Numbered from the stretch's first letter, positions 24,667-34,166 are shown. The stretch: DNA of 58,117 nucleotides from Ahrensia sp. (GCA_002706335.1 PAKZ01000034.1:1-58117), one strand, 5' to 3'. A program made the numbers and translations. Notes: generated by a model not told the origin, from the letters alone.

Positions 24667-25641
24667 TTACTTGCCGATCCAGCCCATCCAGCGGTCCTGG
24701 TTGGCGTCCATCCACTCGGCGGTCCCCTCCTCGACGGTCTTGCCGTCGAGATCGACCTCGGTGATCATCGCGCCCATCTCGTCATTGTTGATGGTGAACG
24801 CCTTGATCGCCTCGTAGGCGCCCGGCCACTTGTCCTTCACGCCGGCCCAGCCGACCTTCCAGATCTCGCCGAACGGCTTGCCGCAATCATAAGCCATATC
24901 CGGATTGGAGCCCCAGGACGGATCGCCGTAGCACTCGGGCGTATATTCGGGGAATTCGACCCACTCGCCCTTGTATTTCGCCGGCGCCCAATGCGGCGCG
25001 TAGATCCACAGCATGATCGGGGCCTTGCGCTGATAGGCGCTTTCCAGTTCGGCGAACAGCGCCGCGTCGGTTCCGGCATGGATCACCTCGAAAGGCAGGT
25101 CCAGCGCCTCGACACGCTCGTCGTCAAAGCCGCCCCAGGTCACCGGCCCGCCGAGATAACGGCCCTTCGGCGCGGTTTCCGCGGTCGAGAAGGCCTCGGC
25201 GCAAGCCTCGTCCTTCAGCGCTTCCCAGTTCGGAAGACCGGGGCACTTCTCTTTCATGTATTCGGGATACCACCACTCTTCCTTGGCCTTCATGCCGGTC
25301 GGACCGAAATTCTCGACCTTGCCGGTGGCGGTCGCCGCATCCATCGCCTCGCGGCCGGTCGTTTCCCACATTTCCATCGCGACATCGAGGTCGCCCGTCT
25401 CGAGCCCGGCGAACTGCGCCAGGTAGTCGGCCTGGACATATTCGACATTGTAGCCGGCCTTCTGCAGCACCTCGCCCATGATCTGGGTGGTGATCAACTG
25501 GCCGGTCCAGTCGTGCAATGTCAGCTTGATGGGATCGGTGGATTCCTGCGCCGTCGCGGAAAACGACCCCGCCATCATCGCGATGGCCGACACCGCGAAA
25601 CTCGCGGCGATGGCCCTTTTCCTGAATTCGAATGCTGTCAT
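24667..25641 (-). CDS. Glycine betaine-type ABC transporter substrate-binding protein
   Basis: Periplasmic OpuAC/ProX-type ligand-binding protein of 324 residues. The signal peptide runs from KRAIAASFAVSAIAMMAG to a predicted cleavage after SATAQ. The mature protein is rich in Trp and Tyr (KEEWWYPEYMKEKCPG, MLWIYAPHWAPAKYKGEWVE), as expected for an aromatic cage binding a quaternary ammonium group. Three cysteines lie in EKCPG, DEACAE and PECYG. ATG 25641 is chosen for AGGGAGC 5-6 bp upstream. It is first in the seven-gene operon, with its promoter at 25737-25766. The actual ligand is unknown. Confidence 0.92.
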   Translation of the reverse strand: MTAFEFRKRAIAASFAVSAIAMMAGSFSATAQESTDPIKLTLHDWTGQLITTQIMGEVLQKAGYNVEYVQADYLAQFAGLETGDLDVAMEMWETTGREAMDAATATGKVENFGPTGMKAKEEWWYPEYMKEKCPGLPNWEALKDEACAEAFSTAETAPKGRYLGGPVTWGGFDDERVEALDLPFEVIHAGTDAALFAELESAYQRKAPIMLWIYAPHWAPAKYKGEWVEFPEYTPECYGDPSWGSNPDMAYDCGKPFGEIWKVGWAGVKDKWPGAYEAIKAFTINNDEMGAMITEVDLDGKTVEEGTAEWMDANQDRWMGWIGK

Positions 25642-25736
25642 GTCGCGCTCCCTGTGCACTGTTCGGGACCCGTGATGATCGCAATCGCCTGACCTGCTTG
25701 GGTCGTCTGTTGCCTTGCACCCCGGTCCTGACCGAA

Positions 25737-25766
25737 ATTAACGCGTGAGAAGCCACTGCCTGTCAA
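25737..25766 (-). promoter_or_regulatory. promoter of the importer/oxidoreductase operon
   Basis: On the minus strand a perfect TTGACA (25761-25766) is followed after 18 bp by GTTAAT (25737-25742), about 95 bp before the binding-protein ATG. The operator-like repeats at 25773-25828 begin 7 bp upstream of the -35. Confidence 0.6.
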
Positions 25767-25772
25767 TGAAGT

Positions 25773-25828
25773 TTTGTGGCTTTTTGTGATTATCATGCCC
25801 GAATTTGTGGATTTGATTGCAAATTCGG
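25773..25828. promoter_or_regulatory. putative DeoR-family operator region
   Basis: A perfect inverted repeat, CCGAATTTG (25799-25807) and CAAATTCGG (25820-25828), has a 12-bp spacer, so arm centres are 21 bp apart. TTTGTGG, TTTGTGA and TTTGTGG start at 25773, 25783 and 25804, spaced 10 and 21 bp, on one helical face. The region lies between the divergent deoR-type gene and the importer operon and is the AT-rich centre of the spacer. Binding by the adjacent regulator is inferred. Confidence 0.6.
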
Positions 25829-25870
25829 CAGACAACGCCTAACGAATAAGCATCAATTGGAGCAATCCTC

Positions 25871-26650
25871 ATGCTCTCCAAGCGCCACGCAGAGATCCTG
25901 AAGATCCTCAACGAGGAGGGAAGCGTCACAATCGCGGCGCTCGCTGCCCGGCTTGGCGTGTCGCTGGAAACCGTGCGGCGCGACGTGCGGCCGCTGACGG
26001 AAAACGGCAGCGTGCTCAAGGTGCACGGCGCGGTCGGCCTTGCCGGCCAGATCGGCGAGGCGCCATTCCAGCGCCGCATGCGCGAAAACGCCAGCGCCAA
26101 GCAGCGTATCGCCAGACATCTCGCCGAAACGATCCGCAATGGCGATTCCGTCATGCTAGACACCGGCACGACGACGAGCTTCGTCGCCCGCGAACTGACG
26201 GCGCTCCGCCGCCTCACCGTCGTGACCAATTCATCCGATGTCGCCCGCACCCTGGCGACCGTCAACGGCAACCGCGTCTACATGGCCGGCGGCGAGTTGC
26301 GCAGCGATTCCGGCGCCGCCTTCGGCGCGTCGGCGGTCGACTTCATCCGCCGCTTCACCGTCACGCATGCGGTCATCTCGACCGGCGCGGTCGGCGAACA
26401 CGGCGTCATGGATTTCGATCTGGAGGAAGCGGAGTTTGCCCGCATGGTGCTCTCCTGCGGCGAGCGGAAGGTCGTCGTCACCGACCGCACCAAGTTCGGC
26501 CGTCGCGGCCTCGTCAATGTCTGCGGGTTCGACTCCATCGACGAACTGATCACCGACGCGCCACCGCCCGACGAAATCGCCGCCGCGCTTGAGCGTGACG
26601 GGACGACGCTGACGATCGCCCGGGACCAGTCCCGCTCATCCCCGGCTTGA
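25871..26650 (+). CDS. DeoR/GlpR family transcriptional regulator
   Basis: A 259-residue regulator, usually a repressor. The N-terminal winged helix includes RHAEILKILNEEGSVTIAAL and LGVSLETVRRDVRPLTENG, with the family's RRD signature. The C-terminal DeoRC domain, an isomerase-like ligand fold, shows MLDTGTTTSFVARELT, YMAGGELR and VVTDRTKFGRRG. DeoR-type proteins normally sense phosphorylated intermediates. That fits the two kinases of the divergent operon, so it probably controls both directions through the repeats at 25773-25828. GGAG ends about 9 bp before ATG 25871. The acyl-CoA ligase gene follows 19 bp downstream. Confidence 0.92.
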   Translation: MLSKRHAEILKILNEEGSVTIAALAARLGVSLETVRRDVRPLTENGSVLKVHGAVGLAGQIGEAPFQRRMRENASAKQRIARHLAETIRNGDSVMLDTGTTTSFVARELTALRRLTVVTNSSDVARTLATVNGNRVYMAGGELRSDSGAAFGASAVDFIRRFTVTHAVISTGAVGEHGVMDFDLEEAEFARMVLSCGERKVVVTDRTKFGRRGLVNVCGFDSIDELITDAPPPDEIAAALERDGTTLTIARDQSRSSPA

Positions 26651-26669
26651 CTGGCTTCGGGAACAATGC

Positions 26670-28298
26670 ATGAGCTTTTTCATGCTGCCTGCCGATCCCG
26701 TTTCCTATGACGATCTCGTGTCCCGCTTTCGCTGGGACATCCCCGAACGCTTCAATATCGGCGTCGCCTGCGCCGACAGGCACGCGCCTGAGAAGCCGGC
26801 CATCATCGACTGGTCGGGCAATCGACCGGTCACGCTGAGCTTCGGCGAACTGTCGGAAAAGTCGAACCGCTTCGCGGCGGCGCTCGCCGCCCTCGGCGTA
26901 CGGCGCGGCGACCGGGTGGCGATCCTGCTGCCGCAATGTTTCGAGACGCCGATCGCCCATCTGGCGATCTACAAGCTCGGCGCCATCGCCGTGCCCATGG
27001 CCATGCAGTTCGGCCCGGACGCGATCGCCTATCGGCTGAACCTGTCCGGCGCGGCCGCCATCGTCCTCGATCAAAGCGGCCTCGCGAAACTGGCGGCCTC
27101 GCAGGAGGATTTCCCCGCATTGAAGGAGCGGATTTCCATTGACGGCGGCGCGGATGCACGCGACTTCGATGCGCTTGTCGCCGGCGGCGCGGCGGATTTC
27201 GAACCCGCCGATACCGGTCCCGACGACCCGGCCCTGATGATCTTCACTTCCGGTACAACCGGCCAGCCCAAGGGCGCGCTGCACGCCCATCGCGTCCTGC
27301 TCGGCCACCTGCCCGGCGTCGAGACCCATCATGAATTCCTGCCGCAGCCGGGCGACCTGCTGTGGACGCCGGCGGACTGGGCCTGGGCCGGCGGCCTGCT
27401 CAACGTCCTGCTGCCCGGCCTCTATCACGGCATTCCTGTCATCGCGGCCCGCGCCCCGCGCTTCAGCGCCGAATGGGCGCTCTCGCTCATGGAAAAGGCC
27501 GGCGTGCGCAACGCATTCCTGCCGCCGACCGCGCTGCGCATGCTGGCGACACTGGGGCCACGCGCACGCGATTTCGACCTGAAGCTGCGCACGCTCGGTT
27601 CCGGAGGCGAGGCGCTCGGCCGCGAGACGCTCGCCTGGTGCCGCGACAATCTCGGCCTGACGGTCAACGAGTTCTACGGACAGACGGAATGCAACCTCGT
27701 CCTCGCGGCCTGCGCCGCGCTCGATGTCGTCCGTCCCGGCTCGATGGGCAAACCGGTCGCCGGCCACCGCGTCGCGGTCATCGACGACAACGGCAACGAA
27801 CTTCCGCCCGGCGAGCAGGGCCAGGTCGCAATCCGCCACCCCGACCCGGTGATGTTCCTGGAATACTGGGGCAATCCGGACGCGACCAAAGCGAAATTCA
27901 TCGGCGACTGGATGACCACCGGCGATCAGGGCATGCGCGACGAGGATGGCTATTTCTTCTTCGTCGGACGCGACGACGACGTCATATCGTCGGCCGGCTA
28001 CCGGATTGGCCCGGGCGAGATCGAGGACTGCCTCGTCAGCCATCCGGACGTCGCGCTGGCCGCCGTGATCGGCAAGCCAGACCCGATCCGCGGCCAGCTG
28101 GTAAAAGCCTATCTGGTGCTCAACGAGGGCATCACACCGTCCGAGGAGCTGAAGGAGGCCATCGGATCCTTCGTGAAGCAGCGCCTGTCTGCGCATGAAT
28201 ATCCGCGCGAGATCGAATTCGTCGACGAAATGCCGCTGACCACGACAGGCAAGGTCATCCGCCGGATCTTCAGGGAAAAAGCCGAGGCCGAAGCCTAG
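26670..28298 (+). CDS. AMP-forming acyl-CoA synthetase (acetyl-/medium-chain acyl-CoA ligase-like)
   Basis: A 542-residue member of the ANL superfamily, making acyl-CoA through an acyl-adenylate. Motif A3 is IFTSGTTGQPKGALHAH, the adenylate-binding motif is EFYGQTECN, A7 is WMTTGDQGM, and the hinge/A8 region is YFFFVGRDDDVISSAGYRIG. The catalytic lysine is in MPLTTTGKVIRR near the C-terminus. It most resembles acetyl-CoA synthetase-like MACS enzymes. Co-transcription with the regulator suggests it activates a carboxylate produced by, or fed into, the divergent operon. The acid itself cannot be named. Confidence 0.92.
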   Translation: MSFFMLPADPVSYDDLVSRFRWDIPERFNIGVACADRHAPEKPAIIDWSGNRPVTLSFGELSEKSNRFAAALAALGVRRGDRVAILLPQCFETPIAHLAIYKLGAIAVPMAMQFGPDAIAYRLNLSGAAAIVLDQSGLAKLAASQEDFPALKERISIDGGADARDFDALVAGGAADFEPADTGPDDPALMIFTSGTTGQPKGALHAHRVLLGHLPGVETHHEFLPQPGDLLWTPADWAWAGGLLNVLLPGLYHGIPVIAARAPRFSAEWALSLMEKAGVRNAFLPPTALRMLATLGPRARDFDLKLRTLGSGGEALGRETLAWCRDNLGLTVNEFYGQTECNLVLAACAALDVVRPGSMGKPVAGHRVAVIDDNGNELPPGEQGQVAIRHPDPVMFLEYWGNPDATKAKFIGDWMTTGDQGMRDEDGYFFFVGRDDDVISSAGYRIGPGEIEDCLVSHPDVALAAVIGKPDPIRGQLVKAYLVLNEGITPSEELKEAIGSFVKQRLSAHEYPREIEFVDEMPLTTTGKVIRRIFREKAEAEA

Positions 28299-28320
28299 TC
28301 CGGCGTCCGAACATGATCCG

Positions 28321-29610
28321 TCATGACCGGGAACCGGTCTGGCGTTTCACCATATGGCGGAGCCGCTCGCGCACCTGCTTTGCGGCGTTGCGGGTGTTGC
28401 GATAGAGATCCAGCTGCGTGGCGACCATGCGCGTTTCGCGGTCGCTGTCCGGGCGCAGGCCGATGATCATCGTGGCGAATTCGCGTCGTTCCGCCCAGAG
28501 CCGGCTCATCACGGGATGGTCTTCCACGGCACAGGAATCGGTAATCTGGATGTTCGGATCGTCGAGATGCGATTCCGTCGTTTCCATCATCAGCATCGTG
28601 CCGATCGAATGTTGAGCCAGCGCCTCGTCATAGGTCGTTTTCCAGGTCCAGGCATGGCCCGACTGGACAAGCACGATCAGCGAAGCGACGACACGTCCGT
28701 CGAGCTTGAAGGCATGGATGCGGACGAGGTCGCGTTCGGCCAGATTGTTGATGGCCTCGCGCGCAAAGGCCGCGCGGAACCGCTCGGCGGCAAGCGATGT
28801 CTTCTGGCGTCCCTTCCAGCCGGCATTTTCCAGCAGCAGGAACTCCTCCATCGCGAAGCGAACATCCGTCGGGTTGCGCGCAACCTCGTATTCGAACTCC
28901 CCCATCGCCTCGAGGTTGCGGCGCAGGCGGCGGTAATTGCGGCGGGTGCTCGAGGAAAGCGTGTCCTTGAAATAGTCGACGCCGTCCTTGTCGCTTTGCA
29001 AGAAAGGCCGCTGCACGGACGCCGTGGTCAGCACCGGCAGGCCCCGGCCGATAGCTACGCCGCGCAGCGCCGAGATCACCGGGCTTTCCATCATGATGTC
29101 CGGCAGGACCAGCACTTTCGGCATGCCGAGATTCGGATCGCCGAGCGTGGACAGAAGGTCGTCGAGAATACGCGAGGCCTCGCGCCGCTCGACGATCGGA
29201 ATGCCGTAGGGACCATAGCTGTTCGACCAGGCGCGGATCACTTCCGGGCCCAGCGGAAAGCCCGAACGTTCGATCGAGACCGGCATCAGGAACCGGGTCT
29301 CGGCTTCGCCGGATGGCCCGTCCTGCAGCAGCATCAGGCGAACCTCGCGCTCATCGATCCGCGGCATGGCAGGAACCAGAAAGCGCGGCGAGAAGAAGAT
29401 ATTCGGTTCCAGCGCGTAGTCGGTCACGCGGTCGATATCTTCAAGGATGTCGAAGCCGCTATCGGCCGGATAGATAACCAGCCGCCGGTCACCCCTGGAC
29501 AGCCGGCTGATCTCGGGGCGGATTTCCTGCGCAATACCACCTTCGAGGCCGGACATCATGAACGATCCGGCCCGCGGCACTGCCTGTTCGATGATCGGCT
29601 GGGGGAGCAT
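28321..29610 (-). CDS. CelD/BcsL-like GNAT family N-acyltransferase
   Basis: A 429-residue protein with the double GNAT (acetyltransferase 6, BioF2-like) architecture found in exopolysaccharide and cellulose clusters. The conserved core is SSSTRRNYRRLRRNLEAMGE, followed by FLLLENAGWKGRQKTSLAAE and the acceptor-loop region KTTYDEALAQHSIGTMLMME. The start overlaps the flippase stop (TAATG), so the two genes form a coupled pair. Its substrate is unknown. Modification of a polysaccharide or lipid-linked precursor is inferred from the partner. Confidence 0.82.
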   Translation of the reverse strand: MLPQPIIEQAVPRAGSFMMSGLEGGIAQEIRPEISRLSRGDRRLVIYPADSGFDILEDIDRVTDYALEPNIFFSPRFLVPAMPRIDEREVRLMLLQDGPSGEAETRFLMPVSIERSGFPLGPEVIRAWSNSYGPYGIPIVERREASRILDDLLSTLGDPNLGMPKVLVLPDIMMESPVISALRGVAIGRGLPVLTTASVQRPFLQSDKDGVDYFKDTLSSSTRRNYRRLRRNLEAMGEFEYEVARNPTDVRFAMEEFLLLENAGWKGRQKTSLAAERFRAAFAREAINNLAERDLVRIHAFKLDGRVVASLIVLVQSGHAWTWKTTYDEALAQHSIGTMLMMETTESHLDDPNIQITDSCAVEDHPVMSRLWAERREFATMIIGLRPDSDRETRMVATQLDLYRNTRNAAKQVRERLRHMVKRQTGSRS

Positions 29611-30956
29611 TACGCAGCGGGCTCCTTGAGTTGCGGCGCCAAGACGAACATCAGAACGCCGACGCGGCGATACACCACCAGGACCAGAAGCAGCGCCTCG
29701 GTGCCGATGGCGATGGCCGACGCATAGGCCGCGCCCAGCAGCCCGTAAGTCGGAATGAGCATGAGGTTGAGCGCGATATTGATGGCGAGCGCCGCGCCGA
29801 AAATGCCGGCGCAGATGTTCTGGTGACCCGTCATGTTCAGCAGGCTTTCGGCCGGCCCGACGCCGGAGCGAAGAACCACGCCGATGACCAGTATGAAAAG
29901 CAGCGGATAACCCTCGCTGAATTCCGCGCCGAACATGGACAAGAGCAGATGCCCCCCGGCCAGCACGGCCAGCGCCATCGCCAGTGAGGGGAAGAAGGTC
30001 CAGTTGGCCGACCTGCGCGCGAAACTCCGCAGCGCCTCCCTGTCTTTGGCTCCCGCGAGGCTGGCGAATTGAGGCGCCACGCCGGCGCGGACCGCGAAGA
30101 AGACGAAATGCACCAGCGCCAACGTTTTCACGGTGGCGAAATAGACCGCGACATCTGACGGCGGAAGATAGATGCCGACCATCATGATGTCGGCGTTGGT
30201 CAGCAGGACGAAGAAGCTCTCGACCAGCAGAACCGGCACCGCGTATTTGATCCAGACGCCATATTCCGTGCGGCGAGGACCGCCTGGAAACATGCCGTCG
30301 AGATCATGGGTCATCACGAGAAGCTGCAGGATCGTCGTGGTGTAGGTCGCCAGCACGGCGGAAATCACCGCGGTGATCGCGTTGGCCTCGTATCCGAGCG
30401 CATGCGCGGTGGCCATGTAGCCGAGCACCATTAGCGGCCTGATGATGTAGGTCGGCGCAAGGGCGCGAACCGGCCAGGACTGCGCCCTGGCGGCGCCCTC
30501 GAGCACCCCGCCGAGCGCCACCATCGGGATGCTGGTGAAGATCAGGATGAACGGAACGCGGTAATAGGCTTCCATCTGCTCCCTCAGGAGCCAGACCGCC
30601 GCGATTGCGATCGCCGCGAAGACGCTGGAAAACAGGAGCGAGAACAGGCGGCTGCCGAGAAGCAGGCCGCGCAGCCGGTCTATGTCGCCGTCTTTCACAT
30701 ATTGCGGCAGAAACCGGATCACCACCGTGGAAAATCCGAGGCAGGAAAAATCGCTGAGCATCAGGACCGCGGTCCAGACGAAGACGTAGATCCCGTATTC
30801 GTGACTGCCGGTCCAGCGCGCCATGACAACCTGCGAGAGGAAGGCGAGGCCGGCGCTGCCGACGCGGATGGCGAATGCGACCAGCGACATGCGCTGCGCC
30901 TTCGCGGCCTCGTCCGAACCGAACCAGATCGTATCGAACCGACGCGCCAGCGGCAT
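29610..30956 (-). CDS. Lipopolysaccharide/polysaccharide flippase (MOP superfamily)
   Basis: Integral membrane protein of 448 residues with about 12-14 predicted helices, of the Wzx/PST oligosaccharide-flippase type. The N-terminal helix region is LVAFAIRVGSAGLAFLSQVV followed by WTGSHEYGIYVFVWTAVLML, and RFLPQYVKDGDIDRLRGLLL is typical of the family. It presumably moves lipid-linked glycans across the inner membrane. ATG 30956 has GGAGCGG 4-5 bp upstream. Translation in frame upstream has no membrane character. The linked GNAT follows directly. No glycosyltransferases are nearby, so the glycan is unknown. Confidence 0.87.
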   Translation of the reverse strand: MPLARRFDTIWFGSDEAAKAQRMSLVAFAIRVGSAGLAFLSQVVMARWTGSHEYGIYVFVWTAVLMLSDFSCLGFSTVVIRFLPQYVKDGDIDRLRGLLLGSRLFSLLFSSVFAAIAIAAVWLLREQMEAYYRVPFILIFTSIPMVALGGVLEGAARAQSWPVRALAPTYIIRPLMVLGYMATAHALGYEANAITAVISAVLATYTTTILQLLVMTHDLDGMFPGGPRRTEYGVWIKYAVPVLLVESFFVLLTNADIMMVGIYLPPSDVAVYFATVKTLALVHFVFFAVRAGVAPQFASLAGAKDREALRSFARRSANWTFFPSLAMALAVLAGGHLLLSMFGAEFSEGYPLLFILVIGVVLRSGVGPAESLLNMTGHQNICAGIFGAALAINIALNLMLIPTYGLLGAAYASAIAIGTEALLLVLVVYRRVGVLMFVLAPQLKEPAA

Positions 30957-31081
30957 TATCCGCTCCGAGAGCGGACCCGTCAGATAGTGTTCAGCTGTTT
31001 CGACTGCCGAGAACCGCACGGGCACGTTCCGAATTTCCTCAAACCGAAATCCGGATACCCTATCGTGCTTAAGAAAGCGTT

Positions 31082-31102
31082 CGCCCGGCACATGGCCGGG
31101 CG
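31082..31102 (-). terminator. hairpin after secA
   Basis: CGCCCGGC (31082-31089) and GCCGGGCG (31095-31102) form a perfect 8-bp stem with a 5-nt loop, 36 bp beyond the secA stop. On the minus strand it is followed by AACGCTTTCTT, only a weak T tract, so it may be a 3' stabiliser rather than an efficient terminator. A second GGGTC/GACCC stem lies between it and secA. Confidence 0.45.
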
Positions 31103-31138
31103 AGAATAATGCGATTGGTTCGGGGGTCCAGACCCCGA

Positions 31139-34009
31139 TCAGGCCGTGGTCACGAAGGCGCCGTGGCAGTGCTTGTACTTCTTGCCCGAACCGCAAGGAC
31201 ATGCCTCGTTGCGGCCGACCTTGCCCCAGGTCGAGGGATCGTCGGGATCGCGATCTTCGGCGGCGACCTGCCCCGATGCGATAGCGGCGCCGTAATCGGA
31301 AGCCGCGGCGAGTTCGGAAAACTCGTCCTCGCCCGTCGTCGCGTCGGTGTGATGCGCCGCCATTTCCGGCATTTCCGGCGGCGGCGCTTCCGCCTGCTCG
31401 CGCACGATTTCGACGCGCATCAACTGGGCCGTGACCGCCTGGCGCAGATTGGCCAGCATCGCCTGGAACAGTTCGAAGCTTTCCTGCTTGTATTCCTGCA
31501 GCGGATCGCGCTGGGCGTAGCCGCGGAAGCCGATCACCGAGCGTAGGTGATCCAGGCTCATCAGGTGCTCGCGCCACAGGGTGTCGAGTGTCTGAAGGAC
31601 GATCGACTTTTCGACATATTCGGTGATTTCCGGCCCGAAGCGCTCGGCACGGTCGGCGGCGGCCTTGTTGGCCGCGTCCATCAGCCTTTCGAGGATGTCG
31701 TCCTCGGCAATGCCTTCCTCGCGGGCCCATTCGTCGACGGGCACATCGATATTCAGCAGCCGGACGGTCTCTTCCTTCAGGCCCGCGACGTCCCACTGCT
31801 CCGCATAGGCCTTTTCGGGGATATGCTTCTCGACGATCCCTTCGACGACCTCGCGGCGCATTTCCTCGACCGTGTCGGAGAGGCCCGTGCCGTCCATCAG
31901 TTCCTTGCGCTGCTCGAAAACGACCTTGCGCTGATCGTTCATCACGTCGTCGTATTTCAGCAGGTTCTTGCGGATGTCGAAGTTGCGCGCCTCGACCTTC
32001 TTCTGGGCCTTTTCAAGCGCCTTGTTGATCCACGGATGGATGATCGCCTCGCCTTCCTTGAGGCCGAGCTTCTGCAGCATGCCGTCCATGCGGTCGGATC
32101 CGAAGATGCGCATCAGATCGTCCTGCAGCGACAGGAAGAATTTCGAACGGCCGGGGTCGCCCTGACGGCCGGAGCGGCCGCGCAGCTGGTTGTCGATGCG
32201 GCGGCTTTCGTGACGCTCGGTGGCCAGCACGTAGAGACCGCCGGCTTCCAGCGCCCGCGCCTTGAGCCGCTTGATGTCCTCGACGATCTCGGCGATGCGC
32301 TTTTCGCGTTCCTCGCCTTCCGGGACATCGGCCAGTTCCTGCTCGATGCGCATCTCGGCATTGCCGCCGAGCTGAATGTCCGTGCCGCGGCCAGCCATGT
32401 TGGTGGCGATGGTCACCGCTCCCGGCACGCCGGCCTGCGCGACGATGAACGCCTCGCGCTCATGCTGGCGCGCATTGAGCACCTCGTGCTTGACGCCGCC
32501 GTCCTTGATCACCGCATCGAGATTGTCCAGCGAGGTCTGCAGATACTCGCGAAGCTCCGGCTCCTTGCCTTCCTTGATGGAGTCGAGCCGCGTCTTGATC
32601 GTGTCGCGGATATGCTTGAGGCCCTTCGGATTGCTCAGAATCGCCGACAGCATTTCCGATTTCTCGATCGAGGTCGTACCGACGAGAACCGGCTGGCCCT
32701 TTTTCTGGCTCGCAATGATGTCCAGGACCACCGCGGCATATTTCTCGTCGACGGTGCGATAAACCTCGTCGTCCTCGTCGATGCGCTGGATCGGAAGGTT
32801 GGTGGGGATCTCGACGACGCCGAGGTCGTAGATATTGCCGAATTCCTCGGCTTCCGTGGACGCCGTACCGGTCATGCCGGCCAGCTTGTCATACATGCGG
32901 AAGTAATTCTGGAAGGTCACGGAGGCGAGCGTCTGGTTCTCCGGCTGGATGGACGCCCCTTCCTTGGCTTCCAGCGCCTGGTGCAGCCCTTCCGAGAACC
33001 GGCGGCCGGGCATCTGGCGGCCGGTGAACTCATCGATGATGATGACCTCGCCGTTCTTGACGATGTAATCCTTGTCGCGCTGGAACAGCTTGTGGGCCTT
33101 CAGCGCATTGTTGACGTGGTGAACGATGCCGACATTCTCGATGTCGTAGAGGTTCTCGCCCTTCAGCATGCCGGCTTCCTCGAGCATCCGCTCGAGCTTC
33201 TCCGTGCCTTCTTCGGTAAAGGTCGCGGAGCGCTGCTTCTCGTCGATCTCGTAGTCTTCCTCGCTCAGCAACGGCACGAACTTGTCGATGGCGATGTAGA
33301 GTTCGGACTTGTCGTCGAGCGGCCCGGAAATGATCAGCGGCGTGCGCGCCTCGTCGATCAGGATCGAGTCCACCTCGTCGACGATCGCGAAAGCATGGTC
33401 GCGCTGCACCATCTGGGCGCGCTCGTACTTCATGTTGTCGCGCAGATAGTCGAAGCCGAGTTCGTTGTTTGTCGCGTAGGTGACGTCGCACTCATAGGCG
33501 AGCTTGCGCTGATTGTCGTCGAGACCATGGACGATGACACCGACCGACAGGCCGAGGAATTTGTAGAGCCTGCCCATCCACTCGGCGTCGCGCGAGGCCA
33601 GGTAGTCGTTCACCGTGACGACATGAACGCCGCGACCGGTCAGTGCATTGAGATAGACCGGAAGCGTAGCGACAAGCGTCTTGCCCTCACCGGTCCGCAT
33701 CTCCGCGATGGCGCCCTCATTCAGCACCATGCCGCCGATCAGCTGGACATCGAACGGCCGCATGCCGAGCGCCCGTTTGGCGCCTTCGCGGGCGACCGCG
33801 AAGGCCGGGATCAGGATGTCGTCGACGGTCTTGCCGTCGCGGATCTGGGCCTTGAACTCTTCCGTCTTGCCGCGAAGCTGTTCGTCGCTGAGCGCCGCAA
33901 TCTCGTCTTCCAGCGCGTTGATCGCGGCGACTTTGGGGTTCAGCGACTTGAGGCGGCGGTCATTGACAGAACCGAAAATCTTGCGGGCGAAGCCGCCGAA
34001 ATTGACCAT
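31139..34009 (-). CDS. secA: Preprotein translocase subunit SecA
   Basis: ATP-driven motor of the Sec export pathway, 956 residues. The N-terminus is [20 protein letters not shown]. Walker A is in [14 protein letters not shown] and the DEAD-type Walker B is in [31 protein letters not shown] and the [16 protein letters not shown] arginine-finger region are intact. The C-terminal zinc/SecB-binding motif [14 protein letters not shown] is present. ATG 34009 is chosen over a longer in-frame start at 34153 that is unconserved. It is divergent from the parvulin gene at 34254. The promoter is at 34138-34166. Confidence 0.98.
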   Translation of the reverse strand: MVNFGGFARKIFGSVNDRRLKSLNPKVAAINALEDEIAALSDEQLRGKTEEFKAQIRDGKTVDDILIPAFAVAREGAKRALGMRPFDVQLIGGMVLNEGAIAEMRTGEGKTLVATLPVYLNALTGRGVHVVTVNDYLASRDAEWMGRLYKFLGLSVGVIVHGLDDNQRKLAYECDVTYATNNELGFDYLRDNMKYERAQMVQRDHAFAIVDEVDSILIDEARTPLIISGPLDDKSELYIAIDKFVPLLSEEDYEIDEKQRSATFTEEGTEKLERMLEEAGMLKGENLYDIENVGIVHHVNNALKAHKLFQRDKDYIVKNGEVIIIDEFTGRQMPGRRFSEGLHQALEAKEGASIQPENQTLASVTFQNYFRMYDKLAGMTGTASTEAEEFGNIYDLGVVEIPTNLPIQRIDEDDEVYRTVDEKYAAVVLDIIASQKKGQPVLVGTTSIEKSEMLSAILSNPKGLKHIRDTIKTRLDSIKEGKEPELREYLQTSLDNLDAVIKDGGVKHEVLNARQHEREAFIVAQAGVPGAVTIATNMAGRGTDIQLGGNAEMRIEQELADVPEGEEREKRIAEIVEDIKRLKARALEAGGLYVLATERHESRRIDNQLRGRSGRQGDPGRSKFFLSLQDDLMRIFGSDRMDGMLQKLGLKEGEAIIHPWINKALEKAQKKVEARNFDIRKNLLKYDDVMNDQRKVVFEQRKELMDGTGLSDTVEEMRREVVEGIVEKHIPEKAYAEQWDVAGLKEETVRLLNIDVPVDEWAREEGIAEDDILERLMDAANKAAADRAERFGPEITEYVEKSIVLQTLDTLWREHLMSLDHLRSVIGFRGYAQRDPLQEYKQESFELFQAMLANLRQAVTAQLMRVEIVREQAEAPPPEMPEMAAHHTDATTGEDEFSELAAASDYGAAIASGQVAAEDRDPDDPSTWGKVGRNEACPCGSGKKYKHCHGAFVTTA

Positions 34010-34137
34010 GAAAATGGTCCTTTCCCAAGGATTTGCCGCGTCGTGTGGCGGCTTGAATTCTTCGTGTTTGCGTCGGTCGTGCGATGCTAGTTCGCCCCGG
34101 AATCCGGCTATTCGGAGGTGGACGCGATAGCGAAGGA

Positions 34138-34166
34138 CAGATAAGAGGGGCAAATTGTGATGTCAA
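34138..34166 (-). promoter_or_regulatory. secA promoter
   Basis: On the minus strand a perfect TTGACA (34161-34166) is followed after 17 bp by TATCTG (34138-34143). The predicted leader to the secA ATG at 34009 is about 120 nt. Confidence 0.6.

Noticed and set aside
25750-25782. AAGCCAC/GTGGCTT inverted repeat as a second operator
   Set aside because: The 7-bp arms have a 19-bp spacer and one arm is contained in the TTTGTGG repeats, so it may be incidental.
31547-34090. Plus-strand open frame of 847 codons opposite secA
   Set aside because: secA is unambiguous on the other strand; the antisense frame is a composition artefact.
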